DNA from: Coprinopsis marcescibilis
Taxonomy: Eukaryota; Basidiomycota; Agaricomycetes; Agaricales; Psathyrellaceae
Assembly (NCBI GenBank): GCA_004369085.1
Contig: ML210157.1
Span: forward strand, 129,057 to 193,056
DNA: 64,000 nucleotides
Direction of reading: 5' to 3'
Shown: one piece after another, positions 47,549-59,130 of the stretch
Layout: each line of letters opens with the position of its first letter
How positions within the stretch are numbered: position 1 is the first letter of the stretch
Translations under genes and position numbers: made by a program
Notes under the pieces: model-generated
What the model was told of the DNA's origin: nothing
Database searches by the model: none
Seen by the model: the letters and a program-made list of their open reading frames with translations, nothing else

Positions 47549-49733
47549 TTACGCGGGGACACATTGAGAGTAGAATTGATTGGTCTGTGCGTAAGTATAT
47601 TAGTTGCCAAATACGCTCAAGGAATGATTAGGAACTCACAGCTCTGCAAACGGCTCCAGACGGGCACAGAGTAGGTCCACCCCAGCCAGTACCGCCACTG
47701 TGTGCAGGAGTCAATATATATATCTGAAGAGGACGGGTCAATAACAACATACCATTGGCCATATAGTGACTGAGTTGGGCCTGGCGGGTTCGACGAGGTA
47801 GTCGTGAGCGGGGGCTGCGATGTGGTTGTCGGAATGACGGTGGAGATAGGTGGAGGGTTTGGATCCACGCTGGGTCCTCCGGGGCGCTTCAAAATGAAAA
47901 CTTCACCAGATGTGTCGCTGGACACATAAAGATTTTCTCCGTTCAGACTCCAGGCAAGGCCGACAGGTCTGAAGCAGTTAGCATCTATTGAAGATGACGA
48001 TGACGATCAGAACAGCAACTCGCTTGAGGCAAAGAAAGCTTACTGCTGAATCCAGAGCAAGCGCCCTCGTTAGAGTTGGTCAAGATGTTGGTCCAGGATG
48101 TCTTTGTAGCCTCGAGGTTACCGGTAGGGCGCCAAACTCCAGCAGCATCAAATGTACCTGGAACGACGACAACTCGGTATCCCTACATAAGGTAAGTCAG
48201 TCAGAGATACAAATGAGGGGCCCAGTATGATGATGAAAGCATACCTGAGGGGGCTCACGGTTCCAGCTGCCGTGGAATGGAACGTACATGTTCGTATCGT
48301 TTCCAAGGCCAAACTTGAAGTCAAGCGGGGCCATGTGTGGAGGAAGAATGACAATCGGCTTCACTGCGTTAGTTTCGCACCAAGCATCATTGTATGTGCC
48401 ACTGTTGGCTTGAGTGAACCTTGAAGGGATCATGTCAGGCAGCGTTGGATAATGGCACGGGAATTCAGCGTACCAATCGCCAGCTCGCTTAGTGCTGTCA
48501 GTAAAATCTCTTGGCTCCCAGACGGTGAAGCATTCAGGATACCCGCCAAATATGCTTCGAGGGGTCGCCGGGTCACCAACTAATCAATGGGTTTAGCGAT
48601 CGGTCGTGATTAAGTGATGAGAGGTACTTGCGGAAGTAAACCTTCTCTGCAGGATTATTGATGTGGATATCCCGACCCATTCGCCTTGCATCATCAAGCG
48701 AATTCTCTAAGGATCTGTGTTACGCGCCGTCTTTTCATGTAACTCTGTAGTTCTCACCAATGCTGTAAAAGTTTCCTGCTCGATCTTGTGCGATACCAAC
48801 GTCGTTGCGGAGACCATAGCTAAATTGGGCTTGGGTTAGTTCAACGTCTTACTAGTTGGGGGAGCATGCTGTGTCTTACCCCAGTACCTTTCCGTATGAG
48901 CTGTCGCAATCGCAGAGCGCTTTAGTGACTGGCCCGGCTGGTCTCAAATGACGTCATACCTGGTATAAGTGACGCTGTTCGATGGCAGAGTACTGTAGTC
49001 GAATACTCGGATTTGAGCACGACCTGCGCCTGGGTCTCTGGTTGGAGCATCGACGTTTCCATTGGAACCGACGTTTAGGGCAAAGAGATTGGGGTTCTTC
49101 TTCGAGATCAAGACCGTCCGAGTGAAGTGGTAGGGGTTATTCATGCTGCATACCGATTCGAATCAGTGTCGCGTTTCAGGAATAAACAGATGCTTACCCA
49201 GTGACAAGAAGCCGTTGGTTAGTGGCAGTCATTGTAACTGGGTCGTAATCCCAGGACCAAGCCGCATCGGCGGAACTGGTGGGTGTAAAGTGATGTTAGA
49301 CTCTTCGAAGAAACTGTCATAAACGGAAGAGCTGTTGGCCTACCTTGCGATGATGCGCCTGCCATCTGGGGTAAGATCGATTCCGTGGTTGATCTGAGTG
49401 TTTGATATGATAGTCTTGGTACTAGTGACACATCCGTTGGCGTCAAGGACGTGGCCAGTCAGCCCTCGACCTCGTTGGACGACCAGAAGGTTACCCCTCG
49501 GATCTACGGCAATCCCTCGTGGCATGGTGAGTCCAGTGAGAACCAGTCCGGCGCGCCACCCCGAATGCGTGTTCAGCGCATATCTTGGGTTGCCTACTCC
49601 GGAGCAAACTTGTGCTGAAACAAGAGGTGCTAAGACAATCAAGGAATGTCAGTCAATTATCGGCGACGAATAGAATGACCATACCGATAAGAGCGAGCCC
49701 ATAGACCAAGGCGACAAGTGATGCCCGAAGCAT
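47549..49733 (-). CDS. PQQ-dependent pyranose dehydrogenase (AA12) with C-terminal CBM1, copy 1
   Basis: The start is ATG 49733-49731 with signal peptide MLRASLVALVYGLALIG, split by an intron. The AA12 beta-propeller begins GVGNPRYALNTHSGWRAG and carries GLTMPRGIAVDPRGNLLVVQ, TQINHGIDLTPDGRRIIAR, SWDYDPVTMTATNQRLLVTG, NNPYHFTRTV and the MYVPFHGSWNREPPQ motif near the PQQ site. About ten introns. After a Pro/Thr linker (TTTSQPPLTTTSSNPPGPTQ) comes a CBM1: LYGQC|GGTGWGGPTLCPSGAVCRA|TNQFYSQC, with introns at the two bars, stop 47549-47551. Characterised basidiomycete homologues oxidise pyranoses such as L-fucose or glucosone and pass electrons to cytochromes or AA9 enzymes. The CBM1 targets it to cellulose. 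Copy 2 at 50793 is a close tandem duplicate. Confidence 0.92.
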
Positions 49734-50792
49734 TTCTGTGGAAAGCGTGGGCAATTCTTGGAATCTTCAAGTTAGTTCTCTCCTGACACAAGCCTTTAAG
49801 ATGCTTTAGATGTGGTGTGCGGGTCTTCATCGGTTGTCGGAAAGGAAACATAAAAGTATCTTCGGAGATTTGTGATGTGAAGATTCAGTACTAGTCATCG
49901 AAGCTCCTCCTAGATTTGCCTCCAGCCAAGTCCCGTGAGCTGCCCTTTCTTCAACTTACCCACTCCCAACCCCAGCCATAAGCTTGGCATCTACTCAAAC
50001 TTCCCTCTCCTTCTCTATTCACACACTGCCTGGGAAGAACTTGTGACTATGCAAAGAGCGAAAACCTATTTTCGAGGCAGCTGTAACCATCAAAGAAGCG
50101 CGCCACCGTAATCGCGTGTCTGGGGCAGTGTGAGTTCGAAGACATGTTCGCATGTCTCGGTGGCGAGCACCACTGCCTCGTCACTCCATAGTGCATGTCC
50201 CTTCTGCGAATCCTTAAAAACTTCCGTAGAATTCAGTACACACATATAAATTGTTATTTTGTTAACATATATGACCTTGGCATTTCCTCACGCCACGTCA
50301 AATAATTTCGCCTAAACGATGATCCGGGACCGATCATAGATTCTCCTGCGTAGGAAGCAAGAGAAGACAAGCCTGACATACAGCTGCCAGAGTGTTGCAG
50401 AGATTAATCAGCTTCGTGGGTGTGTTCTGTTTGCGGGGTTGTTTGGGATGCGCTGTTGTCAGTGGGCGCTTCCGCTATCCGCATAAATCTCACAGGATAG
50501 GCTCTACAGGGAACAGACGATAATCCGGATTCACGGTTGCGTCCGTACAGGGATGTCAGTGCCGTTATAAGTCGTGGAATTTCGTTGTACCAACGAGTTC
50601 TTCTTAAGTATCGTATGCGTATACTTGCACTCAGAATGGTTGACGAGCGCCTATGTGTGGTTTCGCCACGGAGCCCTAACCCAACCCCGGATAGGAAGGT
50701 GTGCATAACTTAACTTATATTCCTAGAGAAGATTACGCAGAGAATGTTCGTAGAACGAACCAAGCTTCAAGGTATCATACCAAAACACTGCT
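49734..50792. other. Intergenic region with promoter of dehydrogenase copy 1
   Basis: CTTAAAGG on the minus strand at about 49793-49800 is TATA-like, 60-67 bp upstream of the start. CTGGGG or its complement, matching the carbon-catabolite-repressor core SYGGRG, occurs at 49970-49975 and 50120-50125. A block shared with copy 2 is entered separately. No gene is seen. Confidence 0.4.
49819..49843 (-). promoter_or_regulatory. Conserved upstream block with CGG triplets, copy 1
   Basis: This 25-base block lies about 86-110 bp upstream of the copy 1 start and is identical to 53054-53078 except at one base. It contains TCGGTTGTCGG, two direct CGG triplets spaced by four bases, the kind of arrangement bound by fungal zinc-cluster activators. 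Regulator identity is inference. Confidence 0.45.
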
Positions 50793-52977
50793 TTAGGAAG
50801 GGACACATTGCGAATAGAATTGGTTGGCCTAAAGGGGCTTTCAGTGGGTTTTTTGGTCGAGAATCGGAAGAACAGACGTACAGCCCGGCAGACGGCTCCC
50901 GCAGGACACAAGGTTGGCCCAGACCAGCCGGTACCACCACTATAAAGGCCAATTAGCATAGTGATGCAAAATGAGTATGCAACGAATCACCATTGACCGT
51001 AGAGCGACTGTGTTGGGCCAGGTGGGTTCCCGGAGGTGGTCGTGATCGGGGGCTGCGAGGTGGTTGTCGGGGTAGGAATGACAGTCGAAATAGGTGGGGG
51101 GTTAGGATTCACGCTTGGTCCACCTGGTCGCTTCAAGAGGAAAACCTCGCCAGAGGTGTCACTGGACACGTATAGATTCTCTCCGCTAGCGCTGAAGACC
51201 AGTCCCACCGGACGGAAGCAATTGGCGTCTTCGAAATAGTGATTTGTTAGAATAACCAGTGAACGGAGTTGGATCATATATATCTTACTTGTGAATCCAG
51301 AGCAACTACCCTCATTGGAGTTTGTTAGAATGTTGGACCAAGCTTCCTTGGTGGCTTCAAGAGAGTTAGCAGTCGGACGCCAGACACCGCCAGCGTCGAA
51401 TGTGCCTGGAACTACCACAACTCGGTAGCCCTTGGGTCAATTAATAGCTTAGACCGATTGCAATTGGGTTAAGAAAAGAAATGGTGTACCTGTGGTGGGG
51501 TACGATTCCAGCTGCCATGGAAACCAACATACATGTTGGTATCATTGCCGAGTCCGAACTTGAAGTCGAGAGGAGCCATATGGGGAGGAAGAATAACAAT
51601 GGGCTTCACAGCATTCGTTTCACACCAAGCATCATTATATTGACCACTGTTGTTTTGTGTGAACCTACAGGCGGAAAGGGTCAGGCTGCATATTCACATC
51701 ACTGTAAATGAGAGCATACCAGTCGCCAGCTCGTTTAGTGCTGTCAGTGAAATCTCTTGGCTCCCAGACAGTGTAACATTCAGGATATCCACCAAAGATT
51801 CCCCGCGGGTTTGCTGGGTCCCCGACTAGAAGAAGAATTTTGAGTTTAGCACACCGGTGGACGTCGAAGCTTCTCAAGGTACAAAATACTTACGGAAATA
51901 GACCTTCTCTGCGGGGTTATTGTTATGTATGTCTCGGCCCAGTCGTCTTGCATCATCGAGAGAGTTCTCTGCATGTCAAACGCTATAAGCATTGATAGTT
52001 ACTCAGGATAGTAAAATGAAATCGTACCGATACTATAAAAGTTGCCTGCTCGGTCCTGGGTAACTCCAACATCGTTTCTCAGACCATATCTACATTAGGT
52101 TGGCATAATGTTTCTGGACTAGAATGCGAGTGAGCTCACCCCAGAACTTTGCCATATGAGCTATGACGGAAATTTAAGTAAGATGCTGTAGCGGCGGTGG
52201 ATATAGTTACCTTGTATACGAGACGCTATTCGATGGGAGAGTGTTGTAATCAAATACTCGGATTTGCGCGCGGCCTGCGCCTGCATCTCGAGTAGGGGCA
52301 TCGATGTTTCCATTAGAACCAACGTTTAAAGCAAAGATGTTGGGGTTTTTCTGCGAAATCAAGACCGTCCGAGTGAAGTGGTAGGGGTTGTTCATGCTGC
52401 ATACTAAATCAAAGTCGAATCTTAGGAACCTGCAGGATAAGCTTACCCAGTGACAAGAAGTCGTTGGTTCGTGGCGGTCATGGTAGCCGGATCGTAGTCC
52501 CAAGACCAAGCGGCATCGGCGGAACTGGTGGATGTAGAGTGATGTTAGACTCGAGGTAAATGTTCCAAAAAACGAAGGAGGTGTTCACCTACCTTGCAAT
52601 GATACGCCTGCCATCCGGGGTGAGATCGATGCCGTGGTTAATTTGAGTGTTCGATATGATAGTCTTGGTGCTAGTGACACATCCGTTGGCGTCGAGTGTG
52701 TGACCTGTCAGCCCTCGACCTCGTTGGATAACCAGAAGATTACCCCTCGGGTCGATAGCAATTCCTCGAGGCATAGTTAAACCACTCAGGACAAGTCCGG
52801 AGCGCCAGCCTGCATGTGTATTCAAGGAATACCTTGGGTTTCCTGCGCCTGGACACAGCTGTTGTCCTGACACGAAGGGGGTCAAGCCTGCAAGATGTCT
52901 TGATGAGCTTGCATAAGGAAGAAACAGTTGCAGGGATTACCCAAAAGAGCGAGCACCCAGACTAAAGCTTTTAGCAT
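50793..52977 (-). CDS. PQQ-dependent pyranose dehydrogenase (AA12) with C-terminal CBM1, copy 2
   Basis: The start is ATG 52977-52975 with signal peptide MLKALVWVLALLG, split by an intron before LTPFVSGQQLCPG. AA12 motifs match copy 1 almost residue for residue: AGNPRYSLNTHAGWRSG, GLTMPRGIAIDPRGNLLVIQ, INHGIDLTPDGRRIIAR, NNPYHFTRTVLISQKNPN and an FHGSWNR motif. The linker is PNPPPISTVIPTPTTTSQPP. The CBM1 reads LYGQC|GGTGWSGPTLCPAGAVCRA|ANQFYSQCVPS, with its introns in the same places as copy 1, and stop at 50793-50795. A TATA-like TTTTAAAG (minus strand) lies about 55 bp upstream. The near-identical structure shows a recent tandem duplication. Substrate preference versus copy 1 cannot be read from sequence. 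Confidence 0.92.
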
Positions 52978-53906
52978 TTTGGCAGGACGACCTGGGCTGT
53001 TGGTGGGCTAATCCTATCCTAACACAATCCTTTAAAAGGATTTGGATGGGCGAGCGGGTCTTCGTCGGTTGTCGGAAAAGGCCCAGCACAGTATCTTCCG
53101 AGGTATGTGATGTTAAACTTGCCAAGTGTGGAAATCCTCCACTGTGATTCACCCAGCTGCTGCGACCTTTCAGTGTTCGGGCTCTCATGCAGAAACTTGG
53201 CAGAACGCAGCCATTCTCTCCTCCTCCGTCCAAGAAAAACTTGAGTGGGACTTGTGACCTCTTGTGGCTGGTACTAGAGGCCAAGACTTGGCTTCTTTGG
53301 TGGACATGACCACCAAAGAAGCTTGTCTACGTAATCTTTGACTTGGACAAGCGGCTTGTGTTTGATAATTGAGTCGAAGCAGTGTTCGTGGCTTTTTATA
53401 CGCTGCTTACCATTGCGCCGTTACCTGACCTATCCACTATTTTCATTGAGCCACCTTTCTGTGCACTTTATAAGACTAAAGCTCATCTTTTGTTACCGTC
53501 ATCATCACAGATATATAGCGCGCATACGTGTTAAAATGTAATCGAAATGTTGCGCTTGGTCAAAACTACTATGTCCAGACCACGCCACATCATGACGTCG
53601 ACTGACTTCACCTAAACAAATGTCCCACCTTTGTACTTTGGAGAAACACGTAAAGAGAACAAGAAAAGTTGCGTTATCGAGTCCTAGGCTAGTGGTTCGT
53701 GGCAGACTCCGAAAGAGTCCCAACTCAACGTAGCCCTCAACAACGAGCGGATTTGGATTTGTTTGGCTGGAAGTTCAACCAATATGGCACGTCATCGCAT
53801 CGTAGGGATCAATATTCAATCGTAATGATTTGCATCCATCAACGCGAAGGTTCGACAGGTTTATCATCCAAGTGAGCCACGAGCTACGCTATGTATTTTC
53901 GAAACT
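52978..53906. other. Intergenic region with promoter of dehydrogenase copy 2
   Basis: This includes the TATA-like element at 53030-53040 and the shared block at 53054-53078. Beyond about 53130 no similarity to the copy 1 upstream region is obvious. No gene is seen. Confidence 0.45.
53054..53078 (-). promoter_or_regulatory. Conserved upstream block with CGG triplets, copy 2
   Basis: Partner of the block at 49819-49843 with one mismatch, about 77-101 bp upstream of the start. The neighbouring AGTATCTTC..GTGATGT stretch is also shared between both promoters. Confidence 0.45.
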
Positions 53907-54973
53907 CTAGTTGGGAACGCATTGCCAGAACCATTCGTTTGCCTAGCGAAAATTAGGTTAGAAAAGCATACAAACGAGCACAAAATAGGAATTTTCATTA
54001 CTCTCTTGCAGGTTGTACCAGTGGCACAATCGATTGGTCCGTTGTAGTTGCGACCTCCGCTGCGGGTCGCGTGAGACAAGGTACTATGACAGCTGTTGTT
54101 TGCGAAGCTTACCACTGTCCATACACGGACTGAGTAGGTTTGGGGGCGGAGCTTGTGGTCGTTGGCTCAGGGGCAGGGGATCCAAAAAGTGGTGCGTTCG
54201 TCAAAGTGTTGAGGATCGCGCTGTATTCCGGGTTACGCGCTGCTCCGACGTCGACTCCGAACATGTCAATGTGGCTATGGCGGTAGACGTCGGAGTTGAT
54301 GTCGGACGGGTCCAGAGGAGGAGCGAAACTGTTGTATGCAAACCCGAAGACCCCATATCCTTCGGCAGGGATACCATTAGTTCCGCCAACCCAGGTAGTG
54401 CAGTTCTGTGAGAATACAGTAAGCTCGTGTCTGCAAATTCAAATTAGGGGGCCGGACCTGGCAGCGGAAGACGATCCGCTGATGTTCATCGTTGTTTCCG
54501 GATGAGCCGAGGATGGTGATACGAGGGCCCGCATACGGCCCTGGTGGGGCATAATCCCTGTCGAATAAAGTCAACACAGCCTAGGAGATAATTTGCCGCA
54601 ACTCACGTAGCCCAGCGAGGAGAAATTCTGGGAATTTTCCCGTCTGTCCAGGCAAGAAGCAGCAGGTTTTCTCTCATACCGCCACCAAGACTGCTACCAA
54701 TGTAGCCGCCGCTGGAAGGGGCTTGGAAGATTCCAACGAACTCGTCGGGAGCTTGTCCTCCGCTAAGAGGAGGGAAGACCCAGCCGGTTGTGACATCGAG
54801 ATCAGGGTCAGTCCACCTCGTCCATGTGACTCCAGCCACAGGGTCAGCCCACTCGCCGACCGACGTTTGCGCCTTGACTGCGCAACGATAAAAACGTGTT
54901 AAGAGCGAGATAGTTGGTATGATTGCTTACCGGCGGCAAAGAGTCCAAGGAAAAACGTAGCAGCTGAAAGCAT
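53907..54973 (-). CDS. Carbohydrate-binding cytochrome b (AA8 domain with CBM1, no dehydrogenase domain)
   Basis: The start is ATG 54973-54971 with signal peptide MLSAATFFLGLFAA, then VKAQTSVGEWADPVAGVTW. The AA8 cytochrome follows: DVTTGWVFPPLSGGQAPDEF, YIGSSLGGGMRENLLLLAW (candidate Met ligand), YAGPRITILGSSGNNDEHQR, NCTTWVGGTNG, VFGFAYNSF and DVYRHSHIDMFGVDVG (candidate His ligand). A short linker (EPTTTSSAPKPTQ) leads straight to a CBM1, VYGQC|GGRNYNGPIDCATGTTCKR|ANEWFWQC, stop 53907-53909. CBM1 aromatic positions are altered (NY for GW, WFWQC for xYSQC). This is the layout of the carbohydrate-binding cytochrome b562 described in Phanerochaete. It likely shuttles electrons near cellulose, possibly to AA9 enzymes. 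Confidence 0.88.
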
Positions 54974-56298
54974 ACTGGCCTTTGCGTGTGCGTGCTGTAC
55001 GAGAGTTGAACTTCAGGACCGCATTTACCTGAATTTAAGGACTCGTCAAGAGGGTGTCGGCGCAACGTCGGCAGTAGAGGTTCTGTATCTCCGAGTTTGA
55101 ATATAGATCAGCAGCAAAATTGGGACTACATGGCTTGAGTGACCTTGGATGTCGTATTCTGACCGAGAACGTAGATATTCCGGGGGTTACATTTCGCATT
55201 GTTTCTATGCTTCTTAAGAAGCAGAAAACGACCTTGTATAGATCGACTTAGAGACCTAGGTGGTATGCCATGTGCCAAAACCAAAGATCCACAGACCTCA
55301 CATAACTCCACAGGCGACTGCTTCCGTCAAAGCGGCTCCGCAACGAAGAAGCCGACCGTCAGCGACCATATCACCGTGATCTGTCAAGAAGAAAACATGG
55401 CAAGGCAAATCGGAGAATTCTCATTCGTTCTTCTCGAATCAAGACCACGTTGCTGAGAAACATGGACTTTCATTCATCCGTTTTATGCTGGCTGACAGCC
55501 TTTTCCGAGGATTAGGCCTTCGTGATAACGGCACGAATTTGGTGGGAAATGACATGCGCCTACGAGATATCAAACGCAAAGGCGATGGTTTAACCTTGCC
55601 GCAAGCTTTGTATCTCAGCCAAAGGGAGCCATCAAATGTCAACGCTTGTAACTTGCTTATCTCCAATGCCACTTACGTTGAGGTACCTATGAAGGAGCTC
55701 TGCCCCACGGGGCGAGAAGGATGGTGATATTGCGGACAGGGCTGGTCAGACATATAAGCCTACAAGAATGTCAGAGTCAAGTCCAGCACAAACTCGAATG
55801 CGGAACGAACTGAAACGCCAACCTCGATCGCCCTTGTAATCGCCACATATTCTATCGGAGAATCGAACCGTCTACTCGTAATGAGCAGCTAGAGCTCCAA
55901 ATCGGCCGTGGTCAGATGAACAATTGTCGCCGCACTATCTGGGAGCTGGTTTCGCCTTCGAGACTGCACCGCAGGCCAAGAAAACGAAAGCCATCATGTG
56001 GGCCTTGGAAGTTGTGTTGCTGGTGGGTTGACTGGTGACCCAGCTATTGTCCGAAATATATGCAGCACCGAAGCATCTAGACTATTCGTTAGCGCTTCAT
56101 CTGAGGTGCAGTACCTTTGCATTCCCCCAGTCCTACATCAGTACATTGCAGCTACTGTCACGCTGGAACTTCTTACTTCACCGGCCCCTGAGAGCACCGG
56201 AAACTTGATCATCATCGGCTTAGTCATCTTGAACGTTGACCAAAAAGACATTGAAATCCAATCTTGTGCTATCATACAGGGAAAATGTTTTGCAGTCT
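54974..56298. other. Intergenic region, 1.3 kb
   Basis: This lies between the cytochrome gene and the three-domain dehydrogenase. It holds the cytochrome promoter. Short frames at 55439-55727 lack any recognised domain. No decayed AA12 sequence is seen here, so it gives no direct trace of a deleted dehydrogenase domain. Confidence 0.45.
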
Positions 56299-59130
56299 TT
56301 AGGGTAGGCACTGCGAGTACCATTGGTTGGACTGATAAAGAACCGGTTAGTGATGCTCCCTAAACGCGAAAAGTGCTTACGACGCGGCAAACTGCTCCAG
56401 ATGCACAGACAGTTGGCCCATTCCATCCTTGTCCTCCACTTTTGGCGGGATCATAAGCACCTGTGTACACAGAAAGAAGCGGAGAACGCACCATTGTCCG
56501 TAAAGAGTTTGGGTTGATTGAGGAGGGGCAACGGTCGTGGGTGGTCTGCTGGTCGAAGGAGGAGGTTGAGTGACAGGGGGTTGAGTGACAGGGGGCTGCG
56601 TGGATGGCTGAGATACGGGGGGTTGAGTAGAAGGGGGTTGAACGACAGGGCCGGAGACACGCTTCAGGATGAAAACTTCGCCAGAGGTGTCACTGGTAAT
56701 ATATAGATTCTCGCCAGTCGGGTTGAAGACCAAGCCAACAGGTCGGAAGCAGTTGGCATCTAAGGAAAGTTGTCAACGATACAGCGGGAGAACTCAAGAC
56801 ACCTTGAAACGCCACTTACTTCCGAATCCTGAGCACTGCGCTTCGTTTCTATTGGTTAAGATGCTCGACCAGGTATTCTTTGTCTCCGAGAGGGGAACAG
56901 AGGGTGACCATTCTCCTGATGTTGAGTATTTACCAGGTACGATGACGACTCGATAGCCCTGCAATGCTGTCAGGTTGAGAAGGATGGAACCCAAGAGGCG
57001 AACACACCTGAGGGGGTTGTCGATTCCAGCTTCCGTGGAGGGTGACGTATAAATTGGTGTCGTTCCCAACGCCGAACTTCATATCGAGAGGTGCCATGTG
57101 CGGAGGAAGGACCAAAGATGGCTTGACAGCGTTGGCTTCGCACCAAGCATCGGTGTACTGTCCGCTGTTGGTTTGAGAGAACCAGTCACCAACTCGCTTG
57201 ACGCTATCGGTGAAATCCCGAGGTTCCCAAACAGTGAAACAGTCGGGGTATCCACCGAAAATGCCTCTGGGGTTAGAGGGGTCGCCAACTAGGAAGATCG
57301 TCAGAAAGAGTTTTGAACCATTGTATCGAATGTAATTTACGATTGTAGACCTTCTCTGCCGGATTGTCCGTGTGTATATCTCGTTGCTGCCCATTGATTG
57401 TTCGGTAAGCGTCATCCAGGGAGTTTTCTTCAAATAATGGCTAAGTGTCATGGACTCAGCTAATCGAATGCACAGAGACTTACCAATACTGTGAATGCTG
57501 CCAGCCCTGTCTTCGGCGATTCCAACGTCGTTTCGGAGACCATAGCTATATAAATTGTGAGCCCGGGTCCAATAAACATAGAAATAAACTGCGACCAACC
57601 CAAGGACTTTGCCGTACGAACTGTACATTCTGGGGTCAGCCAGGTACACTGCAGAGGATCGATGACGTCATACCTAGTGAAAGCAACACTCGTCGAGGGA
57701 AGCGTATCGTAGTCGAAGACACGAATCTGTGCACGGCCAGCACTTGCTTGTCGAGTGGGTAAATCGATGTTACCATCCGAACCGACGTTCAAAACAAACA
57801 GGTTCGGGTATTTCCGCGAAATGTGGACAGTTCGGGTGAAGTGGTAGAAGTTGTTCATTCTAAAAGCAGAATGAGCCAGGGAACGCCTTGGATGTTCCTA
57901 AAATAGGACCCACCCAGTAACGAGAGTCCTCTTGTTTGTCGCAGTCATGGTGACGGGATCATAGTCCCATGAAAAAGCGGCATCTCCAGAACTAAAACGA
58001 AAGTTAATACATATATAGTTCGAGACACGCGTTGCGATTCCGTACCTGGCAATAATCCTCCTTCCGTTAGGGTGAACACTGACGCCATGGTTGATTTGCG
58101 TATCCGAGATAACTAGTTTGGTGCTAGTGACGCAACCATTTGCGTCCAAAACATGCCCAGAGAGACCCTTTCCTCGCTCAAGAACGAGAAGATTTCCTCT
58201 GCTGTCGATGGTAATTCCCCGAGGCATGGTCAAACTGCCAAGGACGGGAGCAACGCGCCAGCCGTCTATAGCGACCAAGGGATATCTGGGTTGAGGGGCT
58301 CCGGGGCAAGACACAAAGGTCGAAGAGGGAGAGGGAGGTTCAATGGTCGGAGTGGGGGGTGGTACGGTTGTACTAGGGCTTGGGGCAGACCCAGAAAGGG
58401 GAGGGGCATTGACCAAAATTTTCAGGAAGTCGTCGTAGGACGTCGTACGCGCATTCCCAACATCGAGTGCGTACTGACCAGCGTGTGTGTGTCTGTAAAG
58501 ACCTGAGTTGATATCGGACGGGGTGTTGGGCTTGGAAACACTGTGGTAAGCGAAGCCAAAGACATGGGTACCGTTAGGACTAATTCCGTTGACTCCGCCA
58601 GTCCAGGAGGTGCAGTTCTGGCATCGATAGACAATTCGCTGGTATTGAGAGTTGGAGCCAGACGAGCCGAGAATAGTAATCCGAGGGCCGGTGTAGAGAG
58701 AAGGGGGAGAGTAGCTCCTGCAATAGTACTGTAAGCGGATGAAAAGCGCAATCAACAATGAACGTACTCAGCCCATCGCGAGGAGATCTTGGGCGTAGTC
58801 CCATCTACCCAAGCAACAAGCAGTGGGTTGGATCGCATAGAGCCACCCAAGCTGTTGCCGATGTAACCAGTGCTGGAGGATGCTTGGAAGATGCCGATGA
58901 AATCGTCTGGAGCAGCCCCCCCGCTGATTGGAGGGAAGATGTAGCCCCAAGTCGCATCGAGCTCTTGTTCATGATATCTCCAAAATGACACCCCAGTTGT
59001 GGGATCGGACCATTGAGAAACGGTCTGTCCGTTGACTTGGAAAACGAGCGTAAGTACTGAACATGATCTTGGGGAATGAGACCACACCTAATGCAATGAG
59101 CCCAGCTACTCCAAGTAGTTTGTAGAACAT
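56299..59130 (-). CDS. Pyranose dehydrogenase with AA8 cytochrome, AA12 PQQ domain and CBM1
   Basis: The start is ATG 59130-59128 with signal peptide MFYKLLGVAGLIAL and an intron before VNGQTVSQWSDPTTG. The AA8 domain shows ATWGYIFPPISGGAAPDDF, YIGNSLGGSMRSNPLLVAW (candidate Met), YTGPRITILGSSGSN, VFGFAYHSV and LYRHTHAGQYALDVG (candidate His). A Pro/Ser/Thr linker joins the AA12 domain: SLTMPRGITIDSRGNLLVLE, NHGVSVHPNGRRIIAR, NNFYHFTRTVHISRKYP, LYVTLHGSWNRQPPQ. A second Pro-rich linker precedes a CBM1 ending RVSNQWYSQCLP, stop 56299-56301. This is the full layout of the Coprinopsis pyranose dehydrogenase: PQQ oxidises the sugar, the cytochrome carries single electrons onward, and the CBM1 anchors to cellulose. 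The AA12 part is clearly more diverged from copies 1 and 2 than those are from each other. Confidence 0.93.
56564..56645. repeat. Short tandem repeat in the linker of the three-domain dehydrogenase
   Basis: The 15-base unit GGTTGAGTGACAGGG occurs twice in tandem at 56564-56593, followed by degenerate copies. It encodes a repeated PPVTQ on the minus strand in the Pro-rich linker before the CBM1. Such linker repeats can vary in number between strains. Confidence 0.7.
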
